From: Arenibacter certesii DSM 19833
GTDB lineage: Bacteria > Bacteroidota > Bacteroidia > Flavobacteriales > Flavobacteriaceae
Reading direction: 5' to 3'
NCBI RefSeq assembly: GCF_000429545.1
Contig: NZ_AUCB01000012.1
Span: 62,001 to 126,000, forward strand
DNA length: 64,000 nucleotides
In this document: one piece after another, positions 19,060 to 28,402 of the stretch
How the letters are laid out: every line of letters starts with the position of its first letter
Position numbering within the stretch: the stretch's first letter is position 1
The notes under the pieces: generated by a model
The model's input: only the letters and a program-made list of their open reading frames with translations
Told to the model about the DNA's origin: nothing
The model's database searches: none
Made by a program: the position numbers and the translations under genes

Positions 19060-19325
19060 CAGTAAGACACGAAAAAGAAAAAAATAGGTTCACCATGGAT
19101 ATTAATGGTGATATAGCCAGAGTTGATTATCAGTTAAAGGACAATAAAATGTATTTAACCTACTCTGAAATACCCTATCACTTAAGAGGTCAAGGATATG
19201 GAAAGATCCTTGTAGAAAAAACTTTTGAGCAATTGACCAAAGAGGGATATAATGCCAAGGCAGTATGCTCCTATATAAGAGCCGTAGCAAGAAGAAGTGA
19301 TAAATGGAATACTATAATTGAATAG
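19056..19325 (+). CDS. Small GNAT-type N-acetyltransferase (YjdJ/GTN1 family)
   Basis: I chose the ATG at 19056 (MTVRHEKEKNRFTMDING), giving 89 residues; an upstream in-frame ATG at 19023 lies inside the broken redox gene. The protein matches the compact YjdJ-like GNAT family: the substrate strand DIARVDYQL, then YHLRGQGYGKILVEKTFEQ, where RGQGYG is the acetyl-CoA pyrophosphate loop, then the closing helix with SYIRAVARRSDKW. The substrate is unknown. It starts on the reconstructed stop of the upstream pseudogene, which suggests they were once translationally coupled. Confidence 0.82.
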   Translation: MTVRHEKEKNRFTMDINGDIARVDYQLKDNKMYLTYSEIPYHLRGQGYGKILVEKTFEQLTKEGYNAKAVCSYIRAVARRSDKWNTIIE

Positions 19326-19361
19326 ACCGCCACTTTTAGAGGGGCACATGAAAACAAAACA

Positions 19362-20927
19362 ATGAAATTTAATATTAAAGATACCTTCACTAAGGAACTA
19401 CCTGCTGATCCCATTTTAGAAAATTTTAGGAGACCGGTCCATGCTTGCTTTTCCTATGTAAGCCCAAAAAAAACAGCGTATCCCGTATTAGTTCATGCTT
19501 CCCGAGTATTAGCTAAGGAACTAGGTATTACCGAAGAAGATTTACAATCAGAACCATTTTTACAAGTTTTTTCTGGCAATGAACTGGTTCCCAATACTAC
19601 CCCTTATGCAATGTGTTATGGTGGACATCAATTTGGGAATTGGGCAGGTCAGTTAGGTGATGGTAGAGCAATCAATTTATTCGAAATGGAACACCAGAAT
19701 AAACATTGGGCGCTACAGCTAAAGGGAGCTGGCGAAACCCCCTATTCTAGAAATGCCGATGGTTTGGCTGTATTACGCTCTTCCATTAGAGAATATTTAT
19801 GTTCCGAAGCTATGTTTCATTTGAATGTCCCCACTACTAGAGCACTTTCCTTATGTGAAACGGGAGATAAAGTACTACGAGATATCCTTTATACCGGCCA
19901 TCCAGAATATGAAAACGGGGCTGTGGTATGCCGAGTAGCACCTTCATTTATACGTTTTGGAAATTTTGAAATTTTAATGGCCAGGGATGATAACGCAACC
20001 CTTAAGAAATTAACAGATTACACCATCAAACATTTCTTCCCCCATATTACAAGTGGAAGTAAGGAACGGTATATCCAGTTTTTTCAGGAAGTTACGGATC
20101 GCACTTTGGAAATGTTGATCCATTGGCAACGTGTGGGCTTTGTGCACGGAGTGATGAACACAGATAACATGTCCATTTTAGGTTTAACCATTGATTACGG
20201 ACCTTACGGTTGGTTAGAGGGTTATGATGAGGGCTGGACTCCAAACACCACGGATAACAGGGATAAACGTTATAGATATGGTAACCAGATACATATTGGA
20301 TTATGGAACCTCTATAGATTAGCGAGTTCTCTAATGCCATTAATTGGTGAGGTTGCCCCTCTTGAAGCTATCCTTGACGGATATCGCGACGCCTATGAAC
20401 AACAATATCTAAAGATGATGAAATCTAAGATTGGTCTCTATGCTGAGGATACGGGAGATATTGTTCTCATAAGAACCTTAGAAGAGAATTTACATTTGAC
20501 GGAAACAGATATGACCATTTTCTTTAGGAATCTAAGTAATATTGATAAGCAAACACCAGATAATGCTAATTTCTTATCCACAGTTATGGATGCTTTTTAT
20601 TTGCCAGAAGAGCTTACCGACAGTGTAAGGGAAACATGGAATAATTGGTTTGTAGCTTATGTTGCACGACTACTACGGGAAGATCTAACGAATTTGGAAA
20701 GAAGAAAAAGAATGAATAAGGTAAACCCCAAATACGTCCTTCGGAATTATATGGCACAATTGGCTATAGAGGCAGCGGAAAAAGGGGATTATTCACTGGT
20801 GGAGGAATTATACCAATTACTTTTGGATCCCTATGGAGAACAGAATGAAGCAGAAAAATGGTTTGCAAAACGACCGGATTGGGCACGCAACAAAATTGGT
20901 TGCTCCATGCTTTCCTGCAGTTCTTAA
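19362..20927 (+). CDS. selO: SelO/YdiU family protein adenylyltransferase
   Basis: SelO is a pseudokinase-like enzyme that transfers AMP to protein Ser, Thr or Tyr residues, linked to redox stress in the studied members. The 521-residue protein has the family blocks YGGHQFGNWAGQLGDGRA, LKGAGETPYSR, HGVMNTDNMSILGLTIDYGP and the C-terminal CSMLSCSS, where many eukaryotic members carry Sec. The Asn and Asp of the metal site are in NTDNMS and IDYGP. It lies downstream of the msr genes and the broken redox gene, a loose oxidative-stress neighbourhood. Confidence 0.95.
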   Translation: MKFNIKDTFTKELPADPILENFRRPVHACFSYVSPKKTAYPVLVHASRVLAKELGITEEDLQSEPFLQVFSGNELVPNTTPYAMCYGGHQFGNWAGQLGDGRAINLFEMEHQNKHWALQLKGAGETPYSRNADGLAVLRSSIREYLCSEAMFHLNVPTTRALSLCETGDKVLRDILYTGHPEYENGAVVCRVAPSFIRFGNFEILMARDDNATLKKLTDYTIKHFFPHITSGSKERYIQFFQEVTDRTLEMLIHWQRVGFVHGVMNTDNMSILGLTIDYGPYGWLEGYDEGWTPNTTDNRDKRYRYGNQIHIGLWNLYRLASSLMPLIGEVAPLEAILDGYRDAYEQQYLKMMKSKIGLYAEDTGDIVLIRTLEENLHLTETDMTIFFRNLSNIDKQTPDNANFLSTVMDAFYLPEELTDSVRETWNNWFVAYVARLLREDLTNLERRKRMNKVNPKYVLRNYMAQLAIEAAEKGDYSLVEELYQLLLDPYGEQNEAEKWFAKRPDWARNKIGCSMLSCSS

Positions 20928-20940
20928 TGGCAATAAACAA

Positions 20941-20977
20941 AGCGCCCTTTATCAAAAATTGATAAAGGGCGCTTTTA
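20941..20977. terminator. Bidirectional terminator between selO and the ctp gene
   Basis: A perfect 14-15 bp stem (20941-20955 with 20959-20973) is followed by TTT on the plus strand, and TTGTTTATTG follows on the minus strand. It separates two convergent genes and can serve both. Confidence 0.88.
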
Positions 20978-20996
20978 AATAAATGTGTTGTTGAAG

Positions 20997-23207
20997 TTAT
21001 CCTTTTACGCTGGCCAACCTAGCTTTATTTACAGAACTCTTTTTTAAATCCTCTAAAACATTTACCGCTTCTTCAACGTAAATATCCTTAGTCAAATCTT
21101 TGTGCCAACGGATACGTTTTTCTTTTAAAACGGTATCTTGTGCAAATAGTTCCTGTTCATATTTTAAAGACTCAAAAGTAAGCTTGGAATCGTATTCCGA
21201 GATCTTTTTAAAATATTTAGCTCTATCTCTATTTTCCTCTAGCTCCTTTTTAAAATCCTCATGGTTCAAGGAAACTGTCGTCTCATCCTGCCCCTTTTTT
21301 ATCCACCTGGCATTTTCTTCTATTAATTTTAATTGTTCGCTCTGGGCCATTCTTTTCATACTATTGGCAACAGTAGCTTCATAATCTATAAAACCGTCCC
21401 AAGGCGTATAGGAAGCTGGAGGAATTTTATCCCAGCCCAACGGGTTTTCCTGATCCTTTTCTCCAATATCTATATAGCTGTACCTATCTGGCACCACTAC
21501 ATCGCTCTTTACCCCTTCCAATTGAGTAGACCCCCCATTAATTCTATAGAATTTTTGCGTTGTAAGTTTTATAGCACCTAAATCACCATGTTCGTTACTG
21601 CGTACTATATTCTCCAATGGGATTACATTTTGTACGGTACCCTTACCAAAAGTTTGTTTACTACCAATAACTATAGCTCTTTTGTAATCTTGCATAGCAG
21701 CAGCTAAAATTTCTGAGGCAGAGGCAGATAATTCATTGACTAAAATAACCAAGGGACCATCCCATTGGATGCGTTCGTCCTTATCATCGTACACCTCGGG
21801 TTTTTTACCTGTAGATCTAACTTGGACAATAGGCCCTTTCTCAATGAAAAGTCCAGCCATTTCAATGACTGTTTTTAAGGATCCCCCTCCGTTATCACGT
21901 AGATCCAAGATTAGCCCTTCGGCACCCGCTTCTTTTAAACGTTCTACCTCTTTAGCAACATCGGTAGCGGCATTTCTTTCGCTGTAATCTTCAAAGTCCA
22001 CATAAAATTTCGGCAAATTAATTAATCCAAACTTATGATCGTCCTTTAATATTTTAGCGGACTTAGCATAGGATTCTTCTAATTCTACAACATCACGGGT
22101 AATGGAAATAACAACAACAGAACCATCTACTTTTTTAACGGTAAGATCTACTACAGTACCTTTGGGGCCTTTAATAAATTTAATAGCATCATCTAAACGC
22201 ATCCCCACAATGTCTACTGGGGTTTCTCCATTCTGTCCCACCTTAAGGATTTCATCTCCTACCTCTAACCGCTGATCTCTCCAAACGGGTCCACCAGAAA
22301 TAACTTCCATTATTTTGGTCTGATCTCTTTTCTTCTGTAGTCTAGCACCTATACCTTCAAACTTACCGGACATACTTGTATCAAATTTCTCCTTATCATC
22401 CGGAGCAAAATAAAAGGTGTGAGGATCAAATACCTCTACTATCGTATTCAAATATTGTACATACCAATCCTTGCGCTCTAACTCATCAATAAAATCGAAA
22501 TAGTCATTCAAGGTATTCATTGTATCTTCCCTAGATTTCTTCTCGGCTTCCACAGGTGTTAAAGGTTCTGTACTTCCCGTCTCCTCCTCTAGGGCAACCA
22601 CATCAATATCCTCTTCAAAAGGCATCACTTCCTTGTCTTCTTCCGAAGCATCTGCTTTTTCAGCCACATCATTAGACGTAAGCTTGGAATTATAGTTACC
22701 TAAAGTCGCATACTTCAATTGTTTTCTCCAACGCTCTTTTAATTCTTTCCGAGAAGCTGAATACCCCAACTCTTTATAATTAACATCTATGCTTTCTTTT
22801 ATTGAATAATCAAACGGCTCACTAAGTACTTCCTTGTAAATTACCTTAGCCTCTTCCATCCGCTTTATCAATCGCTCATGAACCATATCAAAAAAGGAAA
22901 TATCTTTATTCTTTATTTGGTCATCTATCTGAAACTTGTATTTCTCAAATTCTTGAATATCACTTTCTAAAAAATAGCGTTTTGAGGGATCAAGAACTTC
23001 AAAAAAGCCGTTGAAGACCTGTACGGAAAAATCATCATTGATATCCTTTGGCTGATAATGGCCCCGTTCCAAAACGTAGGTAATAAGATCCAACAACAGC
23101 TTATCCTTATCATCAGTTTCGAAAGATTTATTGATTTTACTTGTAAAACTACATGAGGTAACCGCAATCAGCATTATTAATAATGCATAGGCTAAATTCT
23201 TTTTCAT
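20997..23207 (-). CDS. prc: Carboxy-terminal (tail-specific) processing protease
   Basis: The 736-residue S41 protease cleaves proteins from the C-terminus in the periplasm. The N-terminus has a lipobox-like IAVTSC, so it is likely a lipoprotein. A PDZ domain lies at about 280-365 (GKFEGIGARL). The catalytic Ser498 is in NELSASASEI and Lys522 in TFGKGTVQ, followed by a C-terminal DUF3340-like region. An acidic, Ser-rich insertion at about 183-225 separates the N-terminal helical domain from the rest. It stands alone and is convergent with selO. Members of this family process envelope proteins and peptidoglycan hydrolases. Confidence 0.95.
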   Translation of the reverse strand: MKKNLAYALLIMLIAVTSCSFTSKINKSFETDDKDKLLLDLITYVLERGHYQPKDINDDFSVQVFNGFFEVLDPSKRYFLESDIQEFEKYKFQIDDQIKNKDISFFDMVHERLIKRMEEAKVIYKEVLSEPFDYSIKESIDVNYKELGYSASRKELKERWRKQLKYATLGNYNSKLTSNDVAEKADASEEDKEVMPFEEDIDVVALEEETGSTEPLTPVEAEKKSREDTMNTLNDYFDFIDELERKDWYVQYLNTIVEVFDPHTFYFAPDDKEKFDTSMSGKFEGIGARLQKKRDQTKIMEVISGGPVWRDQRLEVGDEILKVGQNGETPVDIVGMRLDDAIKFIKGPKGTVVDLTVKKVDGSVVVISITRDVVELEESYAKSAKILKDDHKFGLINLPKFYVDFEDYSERNAATDVAKEVERLKEAGAEGLILDLRDNGGGSLKTVIEMAGLFIEKGPIVQVRSTGKKPEVYDDKDERIQWDGPLVILVNELSASASEILAAAMQDYKRAIVIGSKQTFGKGTVQNVIPLENIVRSNEHGDLGAIKLTTQKFYRINGGSTQLEGVKSDVVVPDRYSYIDIGEKDQENPLGWDKIPPASYTPWDGFIDYEATVANSMKRMAQSEQLKLIEENARWIKKGQDETTVSLNHEDFKKELEENRDRAKYFKKISEYDSKLTFESLKYEQELFAQDTVLKEKRIRWHKDLTKDIYVEEAVNVLEDLKKSSVNKARLASVKG

Positions 23208-23509
23208 TTATTCATTTTTTATTTTGCCCCATAACATGGGTAATGATTACACATGGCAGGTTTGGTTATAATCTAATAAAATTAATCAAACGGCCATTGC
23301 CAACCAAGTTTTGCTATTCAAAACCTTAATTAAATACCATTTTGCATAAAATAAGGAAAAAATCGTGCCACTTTACGCATTGCTGCCATTAATCTTTTGT
23401 TAATATACTTAAAGACCTCTTATTTCAGATGCCTATTATCAACTGCATATAAAGTGGGATTAATCAATAACATTTTAAAAACGTATTTTTGTACCTTTAA
23501 TTATACACT
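23208..23509. other. Divergent intergenic region between prc and surE (302 bases)
   Basis: This AT-rich stretch holds no ORF with a recognisable product and no strong dyad. The only signal I can support is the plus-strand -7 element at 23484-23491 before surE. No minus-strand TAnnTTTG was found ahead of prc. Confidence 0.6.
23484..23491 (+). promoter_or_regulatory. -7 element before surE
   Basis: TATTTTTG matches TAnnTTTG and lies 18 bases before the surE ATG. Confidence 0.5.
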
Positions 23510-24289
23510 ATGGCAAAACCTTTGATTTTAGTGACCAATGATGACGGAATTACCGCTCCAGGTTTACGGGCGTTAATACGTTTTATGAAAGAGATAGGCG
23601 ATGTAATTGTAGTTGCACCAAATAGTCCACAGTCCGGAATGGGGCATGCGATTACCATAGATAGCACATTATATATAGAAGAAGAGACTATAAATAGAGA
23701 AGATGGGGCAATAGCCGAATACAGTTGTAGCGGAACTCCGGCAGATTGTGTAAAATTGGGCCTAAGAGAACTCTTGGATAGAAAACCTGATCTGTGTGTC
23801 AGCGGAATTAACCATGGCTCTAACTCCTCAATCAATGTAATTTATTCTGGGACTATGAGTGCCGCAATAGAAGCGGGGATCGAAGGCATTCCTGCTATTG
23901 GCTTTTCCCTTTGTGATTTTAGTTGGAATGCCAATTTTGAACCTGCCAAAGAAGCAATTCAACAAATTGTTAGACAAGCACTAGAACATGGAATTCCAAA
24001 GGGGGTGGTACTAAATGTAAATATCCCTAAAACCAAGACTGCTTCACCTAAAGGCATTAAAATATGCAGACAAGCTAGAGCGAATTGGAAGGAAAAGTTT
24101 GATAAGCGGATTAGCCCCAATGGCAAGGAATATTACTGGCTTACAGGGGAGTTCGAATTATTGGACAATGGTGAGGATACGGATGAGCACGCACTTTCAA
24201 AAGGCTTTATCGCTGTAGTGCCCACACAATTCGACTTAACGGCCTACCATGCTATACACCGACTAAACAACTGGAAACTAAATGATTAA
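23510..24289 (+). CDS. surE: 5'/3'-nucleotidase SurE
   Basis: SurE is a metal-dependent phosphatase of nucleoside monophosphates. The 259-residue protein opens with ILVTNDDGITAPGL, whose Asp11-Asp12 bind the metal. The conserved NSPQSGMGHAIT and CSGTPADCVKLGL blocks and SGINHGSN follow. It is cytosolic. It overlaps a small membrane-protein gene by 8 bases and sits upstream of lpxB, an arrangement common in Flavobacteriia. Confidence 0.97.
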   Translation: MAKPLILVTNDDGITAPGLRALIRFMKEIGDVIVVAPNSPQSGMGHAITIDSTLYIEEETINREDGAIAEYSCSGTPADCVKLGLRELLDRKPDLCVSGINHGSNSSINVIYSGTMSAAIEAGIEGIPAIGFSLCDFSWNANFEPAKEAIQQIVRQALEHGIPKGVVLNVNIPKTKTASPKGIKICRQARANWKEKFDKRISPNGKEYYWLTGEFELLDNGEDTDEHALSKGFIAVVPTQFDLTAYHAIHRLNNWKLND

Positions 24290-24563
24290 AAAGGAGATTC
24301 TTATCGGATTTATTGTAGGGATCATTGCCAATACTTTTGGCACCTTGCTTTACATTGTTATTTTTTCGGACTTCGGAATTGCAGAAACCTATAATGCTGC
24401 CATTGAACAAGGGCATGTGGGAAGTTTATTAGCGCTAGGAGCCGTCCTAAACCTCGTGGCATTTTTTGGTTTTTTAAAAATAAAAAGAGATTATAGGGCC
24501 CGCGGTGTAATGATTGCCACCGTTATGACCGCCTTTCTTATCTTATATTATAAGATTTTTTAG
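24282..24563 (+). CDS. Small membrane protein, function unknown
   Basis: The 93-residue protein has three predicted membrane helices (about 6-28, 45-64 and 75-92). I do not recognise a characterised family. The start overlaps surE by 8 bases and lpxB begins 61 bases later, so it is part of the surE-lpxB run. Its composition and codon use look like those of its neighbours. A role in the membrane or in lipid metabolism would be a guess. Confidence 0.65.
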   Translation: MIKKEILIGFIVGIIANTFGTLLYIVIFSDFGIAETYNAAIEQGHVGSLLALGAVLNLVAFFGFLKIKRDYRARGVMIATVMTAFLILYYKIF

Positions 24564-24624
24564 AATCTCAAATGGTCCTGCAAAACAAAACCAAATACTA
24601 CGGCAACACCAATAAATAAGTCCA

Positions 24625-25752
24625 ATGAAATATTATATCATTGCCGGTGAGGCATCCGGGGACCTGCACGGGTCCAACCTGATTAAAGCTATTAAAACCA
24701 AAGATTCCGAAGCCAATATTCGTTGTTGGGGGGGCGATTTAATGCAGATGGCCGGAGGCACCTTAGTAAAGCACTATAAAGAAATGGCTTTTATGGGCTT
24801 TTTTGAAGTTGTAGCGAACATCAATCAAATATTTAAAAATATTGCATTCTGTAAAAAGGATATTACCCATTTTAACCCGGATATCATTTTATTTATAGAT
24901 TACTCAGGTTTCAACCTCCGAATTGCTTCTTGGGCCAAGGAGCAAGCATTCCAAACCAATTATTATATTTCACCTCAAATATGGGCCTCCAGGGAAGGGA
25001 GAATCAGTAAAATAAAACGCGATATAGATGCCATGCACGTTATCCTTCCGTTTGAAAAGGATTTTTATGAGAAGAAGCATAATTTTCCGGTCAATTTTGT
25101 AGGCCACCCTCTTATAGATGCCATTGGTGAACTCCCTAGAACTGCTGAAAATAAATTTAGGGAGCAGAATCAATTAGATAGTGAAAAGCCTATTATTGCC
25201 CTATTGCCCGGTAGCAGGAAACAAGAGGTGCAAAAAATGCTGACCTTAATGCTTTCCATAACGGAGTCATTCCCCAATTATCAATTTGTAATTGCAGGTG
25301 CCCCAAGTCTGGAACACGATTTTTACCAGCCGTTTTTAAAATCGTCCCAAGTAGGTATAGTCTTCAATAAAACATACGACTTATTAAGCATATCGCACGC
25401 GGCATTAGTAACTAGCGGGACCGCGACGTTAGAGACGGCACTGTTTAAGGTTCCCCAAGTGGTATGCTATAAGGCCAATTGGATTTCCTATCAAATTGCA
25501 AAACGGATCATAACCTTAAAATTTATTTCGTTGGTAAACCTAATTATGGATAAAGAGGTGGTAAAAGAACTTATCCAAAGTGATTTAAACATAGCCAATC
25601 TTAAAAAGGAACTTTCCAAGATACTAGAAGGACCTTATAGAGAAAATCAACTTAAAGCCTATACAACATTAGAGAAAAAACTTGGTGGTAAAGGCGCAAG
25701 CGCAAAGGCTGCAGCCCTAATTGTGGAGAATGCCCAAAAAGCATCACATTAA
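24625..25752 (+). CDS. lpxB: Lipid-A-disaccharide synthase
   Basis: LpxB condenses UDP-2,3-diacylglucosamine with lipid X to form the lipid A disaccharide at the inner membrane. The 375-residue length is normal. Signatures are IIAGEASGDLHGS at the N-terminus, GFFEVVANI, IDYSGFNLRIA, YISPQIWASREGR, VGHPLID and the GT-B donor site with LLPGSRKQEV and TSGTATLETAL. It lies downstream of surE and the small membrane protein. The LPS export genes lptE and lptC are also in this window. Confidence 0.97.
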   Translation: MKYYIIAGEASGDLHGSNLIKAIKTKDSEANIRCWGGDLMQMAGGTLVKHYKEMAFMGFFEVVANINQIFKNIAFCKKDITHFNPDIILFIDYSGFNLRIASWAKEQAFQTNYYISPQIWASREGRISKIKRDIDAMHVILPFEKDFYEKKHNFPVNFVGHPLIDAIGELPRTAENKFREQNQLDSEKPIIALLPGSRKQEVQKMLTLMLSITESFPNYQFVIAGAPSLEHDFYQPFLKSSQVGIVFNKTYDLLSISHAALVTSGTATLETALFKVPQVVCYKANWISYQIAKRIITLKFISLVNLIMDKEVVKELIQSDLNIANLKKELSKILEGPYRENQLKAYTTLEKKLGGKGASAKAAALIVENAQKASH

Positions 25753-25780
25753 AAATCCATGGATGTTAAATTATTTTTTT

Positions 25781-25788
25781 TAAATTTG
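25781..25788 (+). promoter_or_regulatory. -7 element before the NlpC/P60 gene
   Basis: TAAATTTG matches TAnnTTTG and lies 29 bases before the ATG at 25818. Confidence 0.45.
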
Positions 25789-25817
25789 ACCAGATAGGTC
25801 CACTAACTTTTAATTTA

Positions 25818-26378
25818 ATGATAAGAAAATTTCTTTCTATAGCAGTAGTTTTTTTAGTTGTTAGCTGCGGAGCCTCCAAGAAGAAATCCATTGCTCAAAC
25901 CGAAAGAAAAATAAGCGTTGCCCCAACTAAAGTTTCTGTAGCACCATCAAAAGAAGAATCTAGCTTAGTTGAAGCAAAAACTGTAACCACTACAAGTAAA
26001 TCCAAACAAATCATCAACACAGCGCTTACCTTCTCAGGTACTCGATATAAATTTGGAGGGACTACCACTAAAGGAATGGATTGCTCTGGTCTGCTATATG
26101 TCTCCTTTGGGGAGCACGATATAGATCTTCCAAGAGCCTCATACCAAATAGCAAAAGAAGGAGAAAGTATTGATTTAAGACAAGTCTCAGAAGGCGACCT
26201 ACTTTTTTTTGGCACCTCCAATAGAAGGAAGACAATAAACCATGTAGGCCTAGTGGTCTCGGTAGACGGAAATGACATCAAATTTATTCATTCTACAACC
26301 TCTAGGGGTGTTATAGTTTCCTCGTTACGGGAAGGATATTGGAATTCTGCCTTTATTAAGGCAACCAGGATCCTTTAA
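25818..26378 (+). CDS. NlpC/P60 family (C40) peptidase lipoprotein
   Basis: The 186-residue protein has a lipobox (FLVVSC, Cys17), a polar linker to about 60, then a papain-like C40 domain. The catalytic triad is visible: Cys89 in GMDCSGLLY, His142 in INHVGLVVS and His158 in FIHSTT. These enzymes cut D-Glu to meso-DAP type bonds in peptidoglycan stem peptides. It would act from the outer or inner membrane facing the wall. Its stop overlaps the comEC start by one base (TAATG). Confidence 0.93.
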   Translation: MIRKFLSIAVVFLVVSCGASKKKSIAQTERKISVAPTKVSVAPSKEESSLVEAKTVTTTSKSKQIINTALTFSGTRYKFGGTTTKGMDCSGLLYVSFGEHDIDLPRASYQIAKEGESIDLRQVSEGDLLFFGTSNRRKTINHVGLVVSVDGNDIKFIHSTTSRGVIVSSLREGYWNSAFIKATRIL

Positions 26379-28399
26379 TGCGGCTGCTGCAATTTACAGC
26401 CATAAAACTCAGCCTTTGTCTGATCCTCGGGATTATATTGGGCAGTTACATTAGCCCATCGCTTATCAGTGCAGCCATTTTCTGCTTGCTACTTCTACTT
26501 CTATTAGGACTGGAGCATTTCATTGTTAAGAAACATAGATTACTTTTCGGAGCGCTCTGTGCCTTATTAACTATTAGTATTGGTGTTTTAAGTATCAGCT
26601 TAAAAGACGTCAAAAATACCTCTACACATTATTCTCATCTTAATATAGACCAAACTAGGATCTATACGATAAAAATCCATGAAGTCTTAAAAGCCAATAA
26701 TTTTTCGGAACGTTATATCGCCAAAGTCCATTACATGGATAGCCTTAAGGTGACTGGCAAAATATTATTAGACATAAGCAAGGATCCGCAACACAACAGT
26801 TTTAAAGTAGATGATGAAATTATAACCTATACTTCCCTCCAAGATATTTCGCCGCCTTTAAATCCACATCAATTTGATTATAGAAAATACCTGGAAGGTT
26901 TGGGAATAAACCATCAATTACGGTTATCCAATGATCAATTTGTTTTAAGTAAAAGCAGTGATGCTACCATATTTGGGATCGCGGCAAGCATACGGGACCA
27001 AATTACCAATAAATTAAGGCAAGAAGCCTTTGGAGAAAATGAATTAGCTATTATCCAAGCCTTGCTTTTAGGTGAACGTAATGAGCTTACCAAAGCAATC
27101 AATACAGATTATAAAGATGCTGGGGCCTTTCATATTTTGGCCCTCTCTGGATTGCATGTAGGTATAATATTGGGATTATTACACTTTATACTATCTCCTT
27201 TAAAATTCCTTCCTAAAGGAAGAATTATAAAGCTGGCAACCATAGTAATTTTATTATGGGGTTTTGCATTTTTAGCAGGTATGTCTGCCTCTATTTTAAG
27301 AGCTGTTACCATGTTCAGCTTTGTTGCTTATGCCCTTTACTTAAATAGGCCTACTAGCCATTATAACATTCTTGCACTATCACTTTTATTTATCCTTCTT
27401 CTTTTTGATCCTTTATTATTGTTTCAAGTAGGATTTCAACTAAGTTATATCGCCGTATTTTCAATATTATGGATTTATCCACTACTCCAAAATTTCTGGT
27501 CACCCAAAAACTGGATTTTAAAAAGGGGTTGGGAACTCCTTTCGGTCAGTATTGCCGCCCAATTGGGTGTGCTGCCACTAAGTCTATATTACTTTCATCA
27601 GTTTCCAGGGCTATTCTTTGTGTCTAGCCTTTTAATCCTTCCCTTTTTGGCAATTATCCTAGGCATGGGAATTCTTGTTATTACTTTGGCATTGAGCAAT
27701 GCTCTGCCTACTTTTTTAGTTGTTATTTACGACACCACTATCCGATGGATGAATACTGTAATTGCTTGGGTAGCACAACAGGAAGGTTTTATTTTCAGAA
27801 ATATCTCCTTTGATGCTGTTCAACTGCTCTTGGGCTATAGCATTATCATTTCACTGATATCGATGTTGCAAAAGGCATCGTTTAAAAGAACAACTATCTT
27901 CTTTATCACCATAATCTGCTTTCAATTATGGGTGCTGGGAGTTAGATACCACGGTAATAAAGAAGAGCACATAGTAGTAGGACATACAGGCAGGAACACC
28001 ACCTTATTGCATCAGAAAGGTGAAAAAGTAATGGTGTATACCAACAATTGGGCCCATTCAGAAAGAATGGCCACGGACTACGCCGTTGCTAAACTCACTA
28101 CAAAAGTAGCGCATCAACCCTTAAAAAACAGTTTTAAAATAGGAACAGAACGGGTATTGGTGCTAGACAGTTCCTTTGCTTCCCTCCCCAGCAACTATAA
28201 TGTGGGTACCATATTATTGACCCAATCCCCAAAAATAAATTTAGAGCGCTTATTAGACTCGGTTCAGCCACAAATAATCCTTGCAGATGGCAGCAATTAC
28301 CACAGTTATATAGTACGCTGGAAAGCTACCTGTTTAAAAAGAAAACTCCCTTTTCACTATACTGGTGAAAAGGGAGCCTATAAATTTAAAATTCAGTAA
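26378..28399 (+). CDS. comEC: ComEC/Rec2 family DNA-uptake channel protein
   Basis: ComEC forms the inner-membrane pore for single-stranded DNA in natural transformation. The 673-residue protein has N-terminal helices, a DUF4131-type extracytoplasmic domain (about 90-200), then the competence domain with ALSGLHVGIILGLL and multiple helices. The C-terminal part after about 520 begins IVVGHTGRNTTLLHQ and resembles a metallo-beta-lactamase remnant; no HxHxDH motif is seen, so it is unlikely to be a nuclease. The 3' end contains a terminator hairpin used by the convergent operon. Confidence 0.9.
   Translation: MRLLQFTAIKLSLCLILGIILGSYISPSLISAAIFCLLLLLLLGLEHFIVKKHRLLFGALCALLTISIGVLSISLKDVKNTSTHYSHLNIDQTRIYTIKIHEVLKANNFSERYIAKVHYMDSLKVTGKILLDISKDPQHNSFKVDDEIITYTSLQDISPPLNPHQFDYRKYLEGLGINHQLRLSNDQFVLSKSSDATIFGIAASIRDQITNKLRQEAFGENELAIIQALLLGERNELTKAINTDYKDAGAFHILALSGLHVGIILGLLHFILSPLKFLPKGRIIKLATIVILLWGFAFLAGMSASILRAVTMFSFVAYALYLNRPTSHYNILALSLLFILLLFDPLLLFQVGFQLSYIAVFSILWIYPLLQNFWSPKNWILKRGWELLSVSIAAQLGVLPLSLYYFHQFPGLFFVSSLLILPFLAIILGMGILVITLALSNALPTFLVVIYDTTIRWMNTVIAWVAQQEGFIFRNISFDAVQLLLGYSIIISLISMLQKASFKRTTIFFITIICFQLWVLGVRYHGNKEEHIVVGHTGRNTTLLHQKGEKVMVYTNNWAHSERMATDYAVAKLTTKVAHQPLKNSFKIGTERVLVLDSSFASLPSNYNVGTILLTQSPKINLERLLDSVQPQIILADGSNYHSYIVRWKATCLKRKLPFHYTGEKGAYKFKIQ
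28336..28376 (-). terminator. Terminator of the peptide-transport operon, inside comEC
   Basis: A perfect 12-bp stem (28346-28357 with 28365-28376) and 7-base loop lies within the last codons of comEC. Read on the minus strand it is followed by TTTTCTTTTT, so it should stop the POT operon 27 bases after its last stop codon at 28403. On the plus strand no T-run follows. Confidence 0.8.
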
Positions 28400-28402
28400 T
28401 TG

